Source of the DNA: Gimesia chilikensis
Lineage (GTDB): Bacteria > Planctomycetota > Planctomycetia > Planctomycetales > Planctomycetaceae
Direction: 5' to 3'
Assembly (NCBI RefSeq): GCF_007744075.1
Contig: NZ_CP036266.1
Location: 3,209,748-3,273,747, forward strand
Length of the DNA stretch: 64,000 bases
Shown: positions 37,084 to 45,543 of the stretch, one piece after another
How positions within the stretch are numbered: the stretch's first letter is position 1
How the letters are laid out: the number at the start of each line of letters is the position of its first letter
Position numbers and translations under genes: made by a program
The notes under the pieces: generated by a model
What the model was told of the DNA's origin: nothing
The model's database searches: none
Seen by the model: the letters and a program-made list of their open reading frames with translations, nothing else

Positions 37084-39432
37084 TCAGTTTTCGAGAGACA
37101 TCAGGCGTGCCAGGAATGCGGGGAACTGTTTTACCTGAATGCCCGGTGGCAGCGAGGAAGTTCGCGGGACCTGTGCGGCGGTAATGACTGAGTCTTCCAC
37201 GTGCAGACTGAGTGGTGCTGCGTATTCGAATTTACCAGTCGAGAGGCCTTCGATATCCATATTGAGCGTGCTCAGTTCCTGGAGTGGCTCTGTGGCTGAG
37301 GCTTGCCAGCCTGCGATCTGAATTTCTGCAGAAGCAACGGAGCCCTCGCCGAGCAGACTGACCGAAGAGAGCCAGTTTTCCGGTGGTTTCTGACCTCTGA
37401 CCTGGATCAGGGCTGCCTGATTCAGGTCAAACACGCAATCCCGGGCCTCGATTTGAATGGTGCCGGGAATTAATGTGGGATCATTCCAGTTTAACAGGAC
37501 CAGTGGGCCTGCTTTTCGGAGCGTCAGATGCTGCAGTTTCAAATTGAACTGCTGGTCAATCTCCGGGGCACGTTCGAGGTAAAGCGTAGAATGAGACGTG
37601 ACATTCAAGCTGTTTGTGAGCGTCAGGACTTGAGGCGTATGTGTCAGGTGTAGTGCATGTTCGGGGACCGCAAACAGAGTGTCCTGAATGTGGACCTGGC
37701 TACTGTTCCGTTGTTGCGGATCGAGGGGACTCCAGTAAACGGCTTCCCTTTCGAGGGCTGCGGTGTTGGAGCTGTCTGAATCGAGTTGAGTAAAACAGCA
37801 ACCTTTGATCTTCAGGCTCTGGGCGGTCACGTGCAGTAGAGCCGTGGAAGTGCCTGCTGACGCTGACTGTTTTTGTGGAGAAGGACTTTGGGTGCGGTTG
37901 ACAAAAATCACATTTTCGAGGCTGAGACTGGCGGCGACGATGCGGCAGGGAGTCTCTTCGATTTCAATGATCGCCGGGTTTTCGGCAGTGCCTTTGATGG
38001 TCAATCCGCCGACCGTTGAGATTTGTGTGGATACGTATGGTTCGGCTGAATCCAGCAGAATCACGCCGTTTCCGTCAGGGACGGGAAGTAATTGTCGTTG
38101 GGCAGCAGTCTCGGCTTTTTGATTAGAAGAAGCCTCGGTGGCTGTCTCAGCTGGGGATGAGTTTGAGCTGGATTGAGTGAAGGAAACACGAGAGGTGATT
38201 TCCAGCAGGTGATTGCGGGCTCCTTCATCCAGCAGTGTGTAAGACAGTCCGGAAAGGACGAAGATCATGGCGGCAATCAGAGGGAGTCGGCCTGGTCGGC
38301 TGGTGTCTGTTTCGCTCTGGCTGCGGGTCGTCTGGTGTTGAAATGATGCATGGAAGCGAGCCAGTGTTTTCCGGGATCCTTGCTGAGAAACTGGCCATTG
38401 CTGTTGAGCCGCCTGCATGCTGGTCGGTCGTTGATTGGGTTGTGATGCGGTCAGTTTCAAAAGCATTTCAGCCAGGGGAGCCGGTGTTTCGGGGGCCCAG
38501 CTGCGAATATCAGGAATGGTCTTTGTTTGATGACAGGCCAGTTTGGCCAGAGGGTCTCCCGTCGTAAACGGAGGTCGGCCTGCGAGTAACTCCCAGAGCA
38601 GACAGCCCAGTGCGTAGAGGTCGCTCTGGGCATCGGGATGACGCCCGGTCCCTATCAGTTCGGGAGCGATTCCGTCGTAGCAGCGCGGCGGTAAGGATGA
38701 GTGAATCGTCAGTTCCGGTGACAGGATCGGTTCCAGCCCCGTATCGACCAGGGCAGCGATTCCGCTGGGAGTCAGCCGTACGTTCCAGGGGCGAATGTCA
38801 CCATGAATCACTCTCCGTTTTTCGAGGGCGACCAGGGCGTCTAGAAGTTGTGCTCCAAGTGACAGTACAACGGGAACGGGAAAGCGTCCGCGTCGGATTA
38901 ACAGTTCGGAAACCGTTGATGAGGGTAGGAAATGGCTGATCACCACAATCTGCTGACCTACCGGTTTGACAACGCGGGGCAAAATTAACGAGGGGTGATG
39001 CAGACCCTGCAGTTGCTGCAGCAATGTGTGGAAATCCTGCTGCAGCTGGTTTATGGAATCCGACTGAGGTTGTGTCAGTTTCAGGGCGCAGCGATCAGCA
39101 CTTTCAGAAGGTCGTGCAATAAAAGTACGAGATTTATGACTGTGTCCCAGTTCAGAGATCAGCAGGTAAGGGCCAACGGTCAGCTGTTCGGGGTGCCCTG
39201 CTTCCAGTGCTTTGGCCTGGAAGGGGGATATTTTCTGAGCTTGAACCAGCGCATCAATCCAGACCGAGTCAAAAGCCGGGATTCCCCGGGCCAATTTTCT
39301 GACTCGTCGTCGGCATCGTCTCAGATCAGCGGCTGTACAGAGCTTGAGGCTGGTCAGGCGATGAATCAACTCTTGTGAAGGCGGTTCGATCAACGTTTGA
39401 GAAATCCTTTTCCTCACCAATGCGTCGGGCAT
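37084..39432 (-). CDS. Divergent Ser/Thr protein kinase with transmembrane helix and exported beta-rich domain
   Basis: At 782 aa, the kinase domain (about 90-350) keeps the VAIK lysine (CALKLTQ about 133), the catalytic Asp and Asn in IHGDIRPWN (about 210-218), a DTG in place of DFG, and APELIGTG plus SDLYALGCLLWELLAG. The glycine loop is degenerate (LGHSHKSRTF), so activity may be low. A transmembrane helix at about 385-402 is followed by about 380 residues of beta-strand-rich sequence with repeated 'L-I-K-G / VHIQDTLF / LTLTNSLNV' steps that suggest a right-handed beta-helix outside the membrane. It is transcribed divergently from the receiver-like protein gene. The start is supported only by frame and position; AGG abuts the ATG. 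Confidence 0.82.
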   Translation of the reverse strand: MPDALVRKRISQTLIEPPSQELIHRLTSLKLCTAADLRRCRRRVRKLARGIPAFDSVWIDALVQAQKISPFQAKALEAGHPEQLTVGPYLLISELGHSHKSRTFIARPSESADRCALKLTQPQSDSINQLQQDFHTLLQQLQGLHHPSLILPRVVKPVGQQIVVISHFLPSSTVSELLIRRGRFPVPVVLSLGAQLLDALVALEKRRVIHGDIRPWNVRLTPSGIAALVDTGLEPILSPELTIHSSLPPRCYDGIAPELIGTGRHPDAQSDLYALGCLLWELLAGRPPFTTGDPLAKLACHQTKTIPDIRSWAPETPAPLAEMLLKLTASQPNQRPTSMQAAQQQWPVSQQGSRKTLARFHASFQHQTTRSQSETDTSRPGRLPLIAAMIFVLSGLSYTLLDEGARNHLLEITSRVSFTQSSSNSSPAETATEASSNQKAETAAQRQLLPVPDGNGVILLDSAEPYVSTQISTVGGLTIKGTAENPAIIEIEETPCRIVAASLSLENVIFVNRTQSPSPQKQSASAGTSTALLHVTAQSLKIKGCCFTQLDSDSSNTAALEREAVYWSPLDPQQRNSSQVHIQDTLFAVPEHALHLTHTPQVLTLTNSLNVTSHSTLYLERAPEIDQQFNLKLQHLTLRKAGPLVLLNWNDPTLIPGTIQIEARDCVFDLNQAALIQVRGQKPPENWLSSVSLLGEGSVASAEIQIAGWQASATEPLQELSTLNMDIEGLSTGKFEYAAPLSLHVEDSVITAAQVPRTSSLPPGIQVKQFPAFLARLMSLEN

Positions 39433-39627
39433 CCTGAGCCACTGGCGAGATCAAATCCGATCAGCTTGTTAGATAACGGTTTATGACAAAATAACGGGAT
39501 TTTCGCAAGACCGATTCGCAGGAACTGACAACTTCTGAGCAGAGAGAGTGCCCTTCCCCTGAATTGGGGGTTTACGTTATAAGTTATCTGAAACTACGAA
39601 AGATATGGTCTTTAGGAGAAGAGGCGG

Positions 39628-40443
39628 ATGCAGCAGAGCGACGCTCAACGGGAATGTGTGTTGATTCTGGGGAATTCCCAGACCGAAGAAATGCAGGGTG
39701 TGATGCATTCCCTCCAGGAGGTGTTCGACGAAGCGGAACTGGTGTGCGTGCCTCGTCTCTCTGAACTGAAAACAGAGTCCATCCAGCCTGAACTGGTCGT
39801 GATCTGTCAAAACTGGCCTGATGAGTTTTCGGGACGAACCCTGACAGAACTGGTCAGGAGGTTTCCGGTCAGTCGCTTTCTCTGCTGTTACGGTGTCTGG
39901 TGTGAAGCCGATGGCAGAACACGGAATTTCTGGCCCGTCAGTATTCGGGTTCCGGCCCGCGCTGCCAAGTTTCGGATTCGGCAAGAGGCAGAGATCATCA
40001 GAGGAACAGCGCCCGCTTACCCCCTGACTGCGGGCCGCGATGAAATCTTTCACTATCAGGCAGCTTCGGAATCAGACACGGGGGGAGATTGTCTGCAGGG
40101 AAAACGGGTGGGTGTGATATCCCGGGACCCGGTGTACCGCAGGATGCTGGAAGCACTGGTGCAGTCTCGCGGCGCATTAATCGCGTCTGCTGCTCGACGG
40201 GCCCTGGCAGATCTCTGGCTGTATGACCTCGATCCCTGGGACGTCGTGCAGTCCCGACTGATGTTGCTGGGAGAACATCCGGTTTGCATCGGCATGATGG
40301 GGCTGGCGCATCCTGAGACGATCACCGCAGCACGTCTGCTGGGAGTGGACGCTGTCGTCTGTAAAGTTGCCCCGGAGCAGGAACTGTTTCAGACTATTTC
40401 CCGGACTTTGCAGCAGGCGACGATTCCCCGGGCAGATTGCTGA
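39628..40443 (+). CDS. Protein with two receiver-like halves, unknown function
   Basis: The 271-aa soluble protein has an N-terminal half starting CVLILGNSQTEEM that resembles a CheY-type strand-helix pattern (LVVICQNWPD in the place of the phospho-acceptor strand). The second half from KRVGVISRDPVYRRMLEAL has another Rossmann-like receiver pattern ending CIGMMGLAHPETITAARLLGVDAVV. Neither half has the standard Asp-Thr/Ser-Lys set, so these look like pseudo-receiver domains. AGGAG lies upstream of the ATG, slightly far. It is divergent from the kinase gene, and its last 50 nt overlap the 3' end of the convergent DUF1080 gene. Confidence 0.65.
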   Translation: MQQSDAQRECVLILGNSQTEEMQGVMHSLQEVFDEAELVCVPRLSELKTESIQPELVVICQNWPDEFSGRTLTELVRRFPVSRFLCCYGVWCEADGRTRNFWPVSIRVPARAAKFRIRQEAEIIRGTAPAYPLTAGRDEIFHYQAASESDTGGDCLQGKRVGVISRDPVYRRMLEALVQSRGALIASAARRALADLWLYDLDPWDVVQSRLMLLGEHPVCIGMMGLAHPETITAARLLGVDAVVCKVAPEQELFQTISRTLQQATIPRADC

Positions 40444-41716
40444 GCTTCAGGTCTTTGAAGTTTAGATCGGTCGTCGGGTCATGTCCCTGCAGGCTGATGT
40501 GGCCGGCTTTGAGACGCAGGCCCTTCCGCGGATTATCGTCCGGTTTGCGGGTGTCTTCCCAGTCGGTGACCTGATAGCCGTCGATCCAGACGGCGATGTG
40601 AGAGCCGTAAGCATTGAGAGTCGTGGTGAACCACTCGTGATCGTTGGAAACGACACGACGGGCTTCCGTTCTCCGAAAGATGGCACCGGTCCCTGCATTT
40701 TCGGGTTTGGTACGATCGTTGTCTTTGAATCCATTGTGGATTTGAACTTCGTAGCCGTTAGCCATTCCAGATTCGGTACCTTTGATGGCACGAAAGAAAT
40801 AACCGCTGTTAAGTGCTTCCCCGTTCGATTTGGCTGAGGCCTGGAAGAGGAAATTGTCGAATGTGTCTTCAGTTTCCAGATAGCCCTGTTTTTCGGCAGT
40901 CACGTGGATGGTTTTGTCGACGACTTCAAATTTGCTCTGAGAACCGGGGACGACCTGCCAGCCTGCCAGATCGACGCCGTTGAAGAGTGTCATCATGCGG
41001 AGCGGTTTTAGATAGATATTCCGGAATTCGACGGCTCCTTCATTTTTTTGCAGACCGATGAATCCAATGTCGCGCTGATTCTCCGAGGTGTCTTTGAAAT
41101 TAAGAACCTCTTTCCCGTTGAGTGAGGCCTGGAACTGAGGGCCTTCCACGCGGACATGAAAGGTTTGCCAGTCGGTGCTGGCGGGGACCGCTTCTTTGAT
41201 TTTACTGCGGCCGACCAGACTGCCGGTGGGAAACTCCGTTTTTGTGTCACAGAGATTCAGTTCATAGCAGTCTTGGGTGGGATCTTTGGGGTCGAAGGTT
41301 GTTCTGAGGAACATGCCGCTGTTGGTTTCGGGAGCGAGTTTAAAATCAAAACGCAACTCGTAGTCTGCGAACGGGGATGTTGTCAGGAGTAGACCCGGTT
41401 CGCCGGTGCTCGCTTTGATGACTTCTTCTTCGACGTGCCAGTTCACGTCGTTGTTAGGTTTCCAGCCATACAGACTGTGACCGTCAAACAGGGCAATCCA
41501 GCCCTCTTCAATTTCGGCTTTGGTCAATCCAGTGTCTGGAATAACGTCCCCCGGAGGTGCGGGGGACGGCTTTGGTTTCGCTTCCGGCGACTCGCCTACC
41601 TGAGGTTCGGCATTGGTTTTGGCAGGAGGGGAAGGATGTTCCACTTTCAGGCAGCCAGCCAGGCTGAGTGAAATGAACATACTTAAAACACCGCAAGTCA
41701 GCTTTCCTGATCGCAT
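40394..41716 (-). CDS. Lipoprotein with two DUF1080 (3-keto-disaccharide hydrolase-like) domains
   Basis: This 440-aa protein has a lipoprotein signal (hydrophobic core, lipobox LAGC, Cys21) and a Pro/Lys linker. Two DUF1080 LamG-like jelly-roll domains follow. The first starts GWIALFDGHSLYGWKP (about 72) and the second MTLFNGVDLAGWQVVP (about 243). Both contain the family's SGMFLR/SGYFFR and YELN/YEVQI strands. DUF1080 proteins bind or cleave glycans and are abundant in planctomycetes; at least one member is a 3-keto-glucoside hydrolase. AGGGAAG lies upstream of the ATG. It sits alone, with its 3' end overlapping the convergent gene by 50 nt. Confidence 0.88.
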   Translation of the reverse strand: MRSGKLTCGVLSMFISLSLAGCLKVEHPSPPAKTNAEPQVGESPEAKPKPSPAPPGDVIPDTGLTKAEIEEGWIALFDGHSLYGWKPNNDVNWHVEEEVIKASTGEPGLLLTTSPFADYELRFDFKLAPETNSGMFLRTTFDPKDPTQDCYELNLCDTKTEFPTGSLVGRSKIKEAVPASTDWQTFHVRVEGPQFQASLNGKEVLNFKDTSENQRDIGFIGLQKNEGAVEFRNIYLKPLRMMTLFNGVDLAGWQVVPGSQSKFEVVDKTIHVTAEKQGYLETEDTFDNFLFQASAKSNGEALNSGYFFRAIKGTESGMANGYEVQIHNGFKDNDRTKPENAGTGAIFRRTEARRVVSNDHEWFTTTLNAYGSHIAVWIDGYQVTDWEDTRKPDDNPRKGLRLKAGHISLQGHDPTTDLNFKDLKLSNLPGESSPAAKSGK

Positions 41717-41774
41717 GATTTACTTCCCTCTGTTTCTGATTACTTACCAGCATGCATTCGTATTATCAGCCTGG

Positions 41775-42885
41775 TTAATTTTCCGCCATACCCCAGCGGA
41801 GGAAGGATTCGAGGAATCCATCCAGATCGCCATCCAGGACCGGGCCCGGATTGCCTACTTTGTGGCCCGTACGGGCATCTTTTGCATATTGGTCGGGGTG
41901 TAAGACATAGTTGCGGACGGTCTGACCGCCGAAACCGATCTTTGATTTACCACCCCGCTTTGCAGCCAGTTCGGCGTCCCGTTTTTCCTGTTCAATCTGA
42001 AACAGTTTCGCTTTGAGCATTTTACGGGCTTCCGCACGGTTTTTGTGCTGACTGCGGTTGTTCTGACATTGTACGACTACACCCGATTCCAGGTGCGTCA
42101 GACGGATTGCAGAATCGGTTTTGTTGATATGCTGTCCCCCGGCACCACTGGCGCGGTAGGTGTCTTCTCGCACGTCCTGGTCCCAGTTGATTTCAATCTC
42201 TGCAATCTCTCCCAGGTCGGGTGAGACGTCGACGGCGGCAAAGGAAGTATGTCGCCTGCCTGCGGAATCGAACGGGCTGATACGAATCAACCGGTGGTTG
42301 CCGGTTTCGCCTTTGAGATAGCCGTAGGCATAGTCTCCTTCGATGCGGACAGTGGCACTGCGAATACCGGCCTCTTCAGCATCAGAACGATCCAGGATTT
42401 CGACATTGAAACCGCGACGCTCCGCCCAGCGCAGGTACATCCGCAGCAGCATTTCTGCCCAGTCAGAGGAGTCGGTCCCCCCTTCACCGGCCTGAATACT
42501 GAGGTAGGCTGCAGAGCCATCCTCGGGTGCAGACATCATGGCCTGAAGTTCGAGGTGATCCAGTATCTTCTGCAGACGATCTGCGGTGGAAGCGAGTTCG
42601 GGAATGCTGTCTTCGCTGCCATCTTCCTCAATGAATTCCAGCAGAACTTCAAGATCCCCAGCGCCTTCAATCAACTCTGTCAGCGGTTTGACAGTCAATT
42701 GCAGCTGTTGCATCTCAGAAACGAGGACCTGAGCTTTCTCCTGGTTATCCCAGAATCCGGCTGCCCCCATCTTTTCATTAATTTCGGTGGTCCGTTTTTT
42801 CTTACCAGCGTAGTCAAAGAGAGTCTCGTAATTTAACGATGCGATCCATGATTCCGGTACATTTATCTCTGAGTTCGTGATCCAT
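41775..42885 (-). CDS. prfB: Peptide chain release factor 2, with programmed +1 frameshift
   Basis: RF2 ends translation at UGA and UAA. A short frame starts at 42885 ([23 protein letters not shown], 23 codons) and ends CTT TGA C. The +1 frame then reads [14 protein letters not shown] and continues to 41775, giving 369 residues, close to the usual 365. The main frame carries the SPF anticodon-like motif ([11 protein letters not shown]) and the catalytic GGQ ([13 protein letters not shown]). Starting in the long frame upstream would give an unrelated N-terminus, while the short frame matches the RF2 first helix, so the frameshift model is strongly preferred. No strong internal Shine-Dalgarno sits before the slip site, unlike E. 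coli. The product recognises its own UGA, giving autoregulation. Confidence 0.93.
42813..42819 (-). promoter_or_regulatory. RF2 programmed frameshift site (CTTTGAC)
   Basis: On the coding strand the in-frame sequence reads CTT TGA C at codons 23-24 of prfB. This is the conserved RF2 slippery heptamer: the UGA is poorly terminated when RF2 is scarce, ribosomes slip +1 on CTT, and full-length RF2 is made. The neighbouring Asp-Ser-Leu before the stop and Asp-Tyr after it match the family at this junction. Confidence 0.92.
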
Positions 42886-43003
42886 TGGTGGCTGCTTTCT
42901 ATCGCTCTGCAGCCGGGGCTGCAGGAAAATGATTTAAAAACCAAACAGGCAGTGCTGAATGGATATCTGTGAGTCTACTGACAAAGTATTTGAGGCATGC
43001 CCG

Positions 43004-44326
43004 TCAATCTAAGTTTTTTTCCGAACTGAGTCCAATGCCAAAGTACTTGATACCTTTGGCTTTCAGCTTTGAGGGCTCGTAGAGGTTGCGTCCGTCAAAG
43101 ATAACCGGCTGTGTCAGTTTATGTCGGATGTAATCGAAGTCGGCATGCCGGAACTCGTTCCATTCCGTAACGATTACGAGTACATCAGCACCATCCAGCG
43201 TGTCGTAATGATGGTCAAAGTATGAGAGTTTATCACCATACTCGGCTTTGACATTTTCCATGGCGACAGGATCGTGAACCTTGATATTGCTGACGCCCGC
43301 TTCCAGTAACAGATCGATCAGTACCAGGGCTGGCGCTTCGCGAATATCATCGGTTTTAGGCTTGAAAGCGAGTCCCCAGATGGCGACTGTTTTTCCGGCG
43401 AGATCCCCTTCGAAGTAGCGGTTGATCTTGTCGAACAGGACCCGTTTCTGGGCTGTGTTGACTTGATCGACGGCGTTCAGAATTGAGGGTTCCATTTCGC
43501 GATCATGGGCCACGGAGATCAGCGCTGAGACGTCTTTGGGGAAACAGGATCCACCATAACCGACTCCCGGAAACAGAAATGAAAAGCCGATCCGCTGATC
43601 GTGTCCAATACCGCGTCGCACCTGATTGATATCCGCCCCGACGCGTTCGCAGAGATTGGCCATCTCGTTAATGAAGCTGATTTTGGTTGCCAGCATGCAG
43701 TTGGCGACATACTTAGTCATTTCCGCACTCTCGAGTTCCATCGACAGGAATGGGTGTTCGGTTCGTAGAAATGGCTTGTAAAGTTCATGTAAAACGTCAG
43801 AAACTTCGGGGCGAGAGACTCCGACTACCACCCGGTCCGGTTTGGAGAAGTCGTCGATCGCTGCTCCTTCTTTGAGAAATTCCGGGTTAGAGGCGACATC
43901 GACTTCCCGTCCAGTCAGGGATTTCAGCATTTCTGCCAGCTTGCGGTTTGTACCAACTGGTACTGTACTTTTAATGATGACGACTGCGTCTTCAGCGAGC
44001 AGCGGTGCCAGAGATTCTGCTACTTTCCAGATACTGTCCAGATTGGCAGAGCCATCTGCCGTCATTGGCGTTCCCACGGCGATGAAAATACATTTGGAAT
44101 CAGGGATCACATCAGCATAGCTTGTCGTAAACGTCAAGCGTCCCGCTTTGGTGTTCCGCTTGACCATTTCCTCCAGGCCAGGTTCATAGATCGGGACTTC
44201 TCCCGCTTGCAGACGACGGACCTTGGTCTCGTCGATATCAATGCAGGTGACGTAATTTCCACTTTCAGAGAAACAGGTACCCGTGACTAATCCTACGTAT
44301 CCTGTACCAATTACTGCAATTTTCAT
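43004..44326 (-). CDS. ugd: UDP-glucose 6-dehydrogenase
   Basis: It oxidises UDP-glucose twice with NAD+ to UDP-glucuronate for envelope polysaccharides. The 440 aa match the family. Visible are the N-terminal NAD site [12 protein letters not shown] (5-16), [10 protein letters not shown], the catalytic cysteine in [10 protein letters not shown] (about 257-266), an [15 protein letters not shown] segment, and the UDP-binding C-terminal domain with [18 protein letters not shown]. It lies 139 nt downstream of rfbB on the same strand, so nucleotide-sugar supply genes are grouped. Confidence 0.95.
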   Translation of the reverse strand: MKIAVIGTGYVGLVTGTCFSESGNYVTCIDIDETKVRRLQAGEVPIYEPGLEEMVKRNTKAGRLTFTTSYADVIPDSKCIFIAVGTPMTADGSANLDSIWKVAESLAPLLAEDAVVIIKSTVPVGTNRKLAEMLKSLTGREVDVASNPEFLKEGAAIDDFSKPDRVVVGVSRPEVSDVLHELYKPFLRTEHPFLSMELESAEMTKYVANCMLATKISFINEMANLCERVGADINQVRRGIGHDQRIGFSFLFPGVGYGGSCFPKDVSALISVAHDREMEPSILNAVDQVNTAQKRVLFDKINRYFEGDLAGKTVAIWGLAFKPKTDDIREAPALVLIDLLLEAGVSNIKVHDPVAMENVKAEYGDKLSYFDHHYDTLDGADVLVIVTEWNEFRHADFDYIRHKLTQPVIFDGRNLYEPSKLKAKGIKYFGIGLSSEKNLD

Positions 44327-44465
44327 TGTCTTAAGAGTCCGTTCGAATGTGGAAGCTGATGCGCACTAAAATTATTAGAGTCGATGCTGGCGGAGATGGA
44401 AGTCACCGTCAGAGAGGGTGTGCTGACAACTCCCGTGATAAGGAAGAATAGTTAAACAGGAACTG

Positions 44466-45488
44466 TTAGGATTTCAGACGGGTTCCGTATTGCTGTTCAT
44501 AGTATTCGCGATACTTTCCTGTGCGGATCCGGTTTACCCACTCGGGGTTTTCCAGATACCAGTCGATGGTCTCTTTCAGACCTGCCTGAAAGTCCGTTTC
44601 CACTTTCCATCCCAGTTCAGATTCCGCTTTGCTGCAGTCGATGGCATAACGCAAATCGTGTCCCGGGCGATCTGTGACGTATTCAATGAGTGATTCCGGC
44701 TTGTCCAGCAGTTTGAGAAGCAGTTTTGTGATTTCGATGTTCTGCATCTCAGCGTGACCGCCAAAGTTGTAAACCTGACCGGGCTCACCTTTTCTGAGAG
44801 CGGCATCAATTCCCCGGCAATGATCCATCACGTGAATCCAGTCACGTACGTTCGTTCCTTCGCCGTAGATTGGCAGCGATTTGCCTTCCTGGGCGTTGGA
44901 GATAAACAGTGGAATCAGTTTTTCCGGAAACTGATAGGGCCCATAGTTGTTTGAGCAGCGAGTGATGATAGCGGGGAAGCCGAACGTATTCACGTAACTG
45001 CGGACCAGCAGGTCGGCGGCGGCTTTGGAAGCAGAATAGGGACTGTTCGGTGCGATCGGGGTCTGCTCTGTGAACAGCCCTTCGGGACCGAGACTGCCAT
45101 AGACTTCGTCAGTGGAGACCTGGACGTACCGGTTGACTTCATGTTTGCGGGCTGCATCGAGCAGAACCTGTGTTCCGACGATGTTAGTCTGGATGAATGG
45201 TCCGGAATCCAGAATGCTGCGATCAACGTGTGATTCTGCAGCAAAGTTGATTACGGCGTCGAAGTCAACGGAGTCCAGCAGGGAATTTACCACTTCCGGA
45301 TCAGTAATGTCCCCTTTGACAAACTGATAGCCGGAGTGCGATTCAAAATCTTTGAGGTTTTCAAGATTGCCGGCATAGGTGAGTTTGTCGAGATTGGTGA
45401 CTTCGATCTCCGGATACTCAGACAATTGTAAACGGATAAAGTTTGATCCGATAAAACCACATCCGCCTGTTACTAAAATCCGTTTCAT
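44466..45488 (-). CDS. rfbB: dTDP-glucose 4,6-dehydratase
   Basis: This SDR-fold enzyme makes dTDP-4-keto-6-deoxyglucose, the precursor of rhamnose and other deoxysugars. It is 340 aa and full length. The NAD motif GGCGFIGSNFIR is at 8-19, the STDEVYGSLG loop with active-site Asp-Glu follows, the YSASK catalytic Tyr/Lys is near 150-155, then RCSNNYGPYQFPEKLIPLF (typical RmlB) and RDWIHVMDHCRGID. The other rml genes are not in the window. It stands between gyrA and ugd on the minus strand. Confidence 0.94.
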   Translation of the reverse strand: MKRILVTGGCGFIGSNFIRLQLSEYPEIEVTNLDKLTYAGNLENLKDFESHSGYQFVKGDITDPEVVNSLLDSVDFDAVINFAAESHVDRSILDSGPFIQTNIVGTQVLLDAARKHEVNRYVQVSTDEVYGSLGPEGLFTEQTPIAPNSPYSASKAAADLLVRSYVNTFGFPAIITRCSNNYGPYQFPEKLIPLFISNAQEGKSLPIYGEGTNVRDWIHVMDHCRGIDAALRKGEPGQVYNFGGHAEMQNIEITKLLLKLLDKPESLIEYVTDRPGHDLRYAIDCSKAESELGWKVETDFQAGLKETIDWYLENPEWVNRIRTGKYREYYEQQYGTRLKS

Positions 45489-45543
45489 GACTGTCTTTGT
45501 CCCTCTTTTTAAAGCAAATGAAGATCACGAATTAAGTGAGTGT

